Shown here: one piece after another, positions 63,848 through 64,000 of the stretch
How positions within the stretch are numbered: the first letter of the stretch is position 1
Layout: each line of letters begins with the position of its first letter
NCBI RefSeq assembly: GCF_016772315.1
Contig: NZ_CP053482.1
Span: forward strand, 3,219,501-3,283,500
Origin: Thiothrix subterranea
GTDB lineage: Bacteria; Pseudomonadota; Gammaproteobacteria; Thiotrichales; Thiotrichaceae
Length of the DNA: 64,000 bases
Reading direction: 5' to 3'
Notes under the pieces: generated by a model
Database searches by the model: none
What the model saw: the letters and a program-made list of their open reading frames with translations, nothing else
What the model was told of the DNA's origin: nothing
Program-made: the position numbers and the translations under genes

Positions 63848-64000
63848 AACACGGCTCTTTTTTGATTGGTCAACGGATTATCGTTTGAATGTATACAGGA
63901 GCCTTATTAATCAGCAAGCTCCGAAAACGCAATCATACACCAGCTTACAGGTAATAAAAAACCATCAATGATGATTATTAATAAAAATTATAAAAAAATA
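63848..64000. other. AT-rich region upstream of the phoP-like gene
   Basis: No gene is seen up to the window edge. The segment becomes very AT-rich after 63950. ATTAATAAAAATTAT at 63977-63991 recurs as its reverse complement at 50527-50541, upstream of the FIST gene. Confidence 0.4.

Overview
This window looks like a chromosomal segment of a gammaproteobacterium at roughly 50% GC. The gene order glnD-map | rpsB-tsf-pyrH-frr-uppS-cdsA-dxr-rseP-bamA-skp-lpxD-fabZ-lpxA-lpxB-(methyltransferase)-rnhB ... dnaE is the classic gammaproteobacterial core block. carA-carB-greA and gltX with tRNA-Ala(GGC)/tRNA-Glu(TTC) fit the same class. The abundance of DUF4143-type ATPases, a Uma2 gene and a monomeric isocitrate dehydrogenase beside aceK suggest an environmental lineage such as the Thiotrichales (Thiothrix-like). 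That genus-level guess is inference.

Layout. 1-1.7 kb: a truncated Uma2 nuclease gene and a DUF4143 ATPase preceded by a long palindrome. 1.7-8 kb: recG and aceK on the minus strand, and a monomeric NADP isocitrate dehydrogenase on the plus strand behind two GntR-like operators. 8-11 kb: a minus-strand operon of a YadG/YadH-like ABC exporter and a flavoprotein. 11-14.8 kb: mtgA, then two unrelated ATPase genes of the accessory type. 14.8-19.5 kb: moeA, glnD and map (minus). 19.6-34.3 kb: the translation / isoprenoid / envelope-assembly / lipid A block (plus), with an rpsB leader structure, a strong terminator after tsf, and a dxr gene broken by an apparent one-base deletion. 34.4-38.9 kb: a small membrane protein, a MazG-like pyrophosphohydrolase and dnaE. 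38.9-45 kb: a chain-length/BY-kinase-like ATPase, then carA-carB-greA. 44.9-46.3 kb: a CobC-like/CobS-like pair in which both proteins lack family catalytic residues. 46.4-47.1 kb: a two-gene unit with an Xre/MbcA-like antitoxin. 47.1-51 kb (minus): monothiol glutaredoxin, an EF-hand secreted protein, a hybrid histidine kinase with a FIST sensor (NosP/NahK-like arrangement) and a thioredoxin. 51-54.3 kb: pgpA, gltX, a CBS protein, tRNA-Ala, a tiny membrane protein and two identical tandem tRNA-Glu genes. 54.4-61.6 kb: bacterial alpha-2-macroglobulin and its partner PbpC. 61.6-63.8 kb (minus): a PhoP/PhoQ-like two-component system.

How the genes work together. The 19.7-34.3 kb block couples ribosome components to undecaprenyl-PP, CDP-diacylglycerol and MEP isoprenoid synthesis, outer-membrane protein assembly (BamA, Skp, RseP) and lipid A acylation (LpxD/A/B, FabZ). 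Most junctions there are overlaps or gaps of a few bases, so it is probably read as a few long transcripts. The A2M-PbpC pair is a periplasmic protease-trap plus peptidoglycan-repair module.

No CRISPR array, intact insertion sequence or prophage was seen. The most unusual points are the degenerate CobC/CobS pair, the AceK-monomeric IDH pairing with its operators, the palindromes ahead of both DUF4143 ATPases, and the interrupted dxr gene with a small palindromic insertion.
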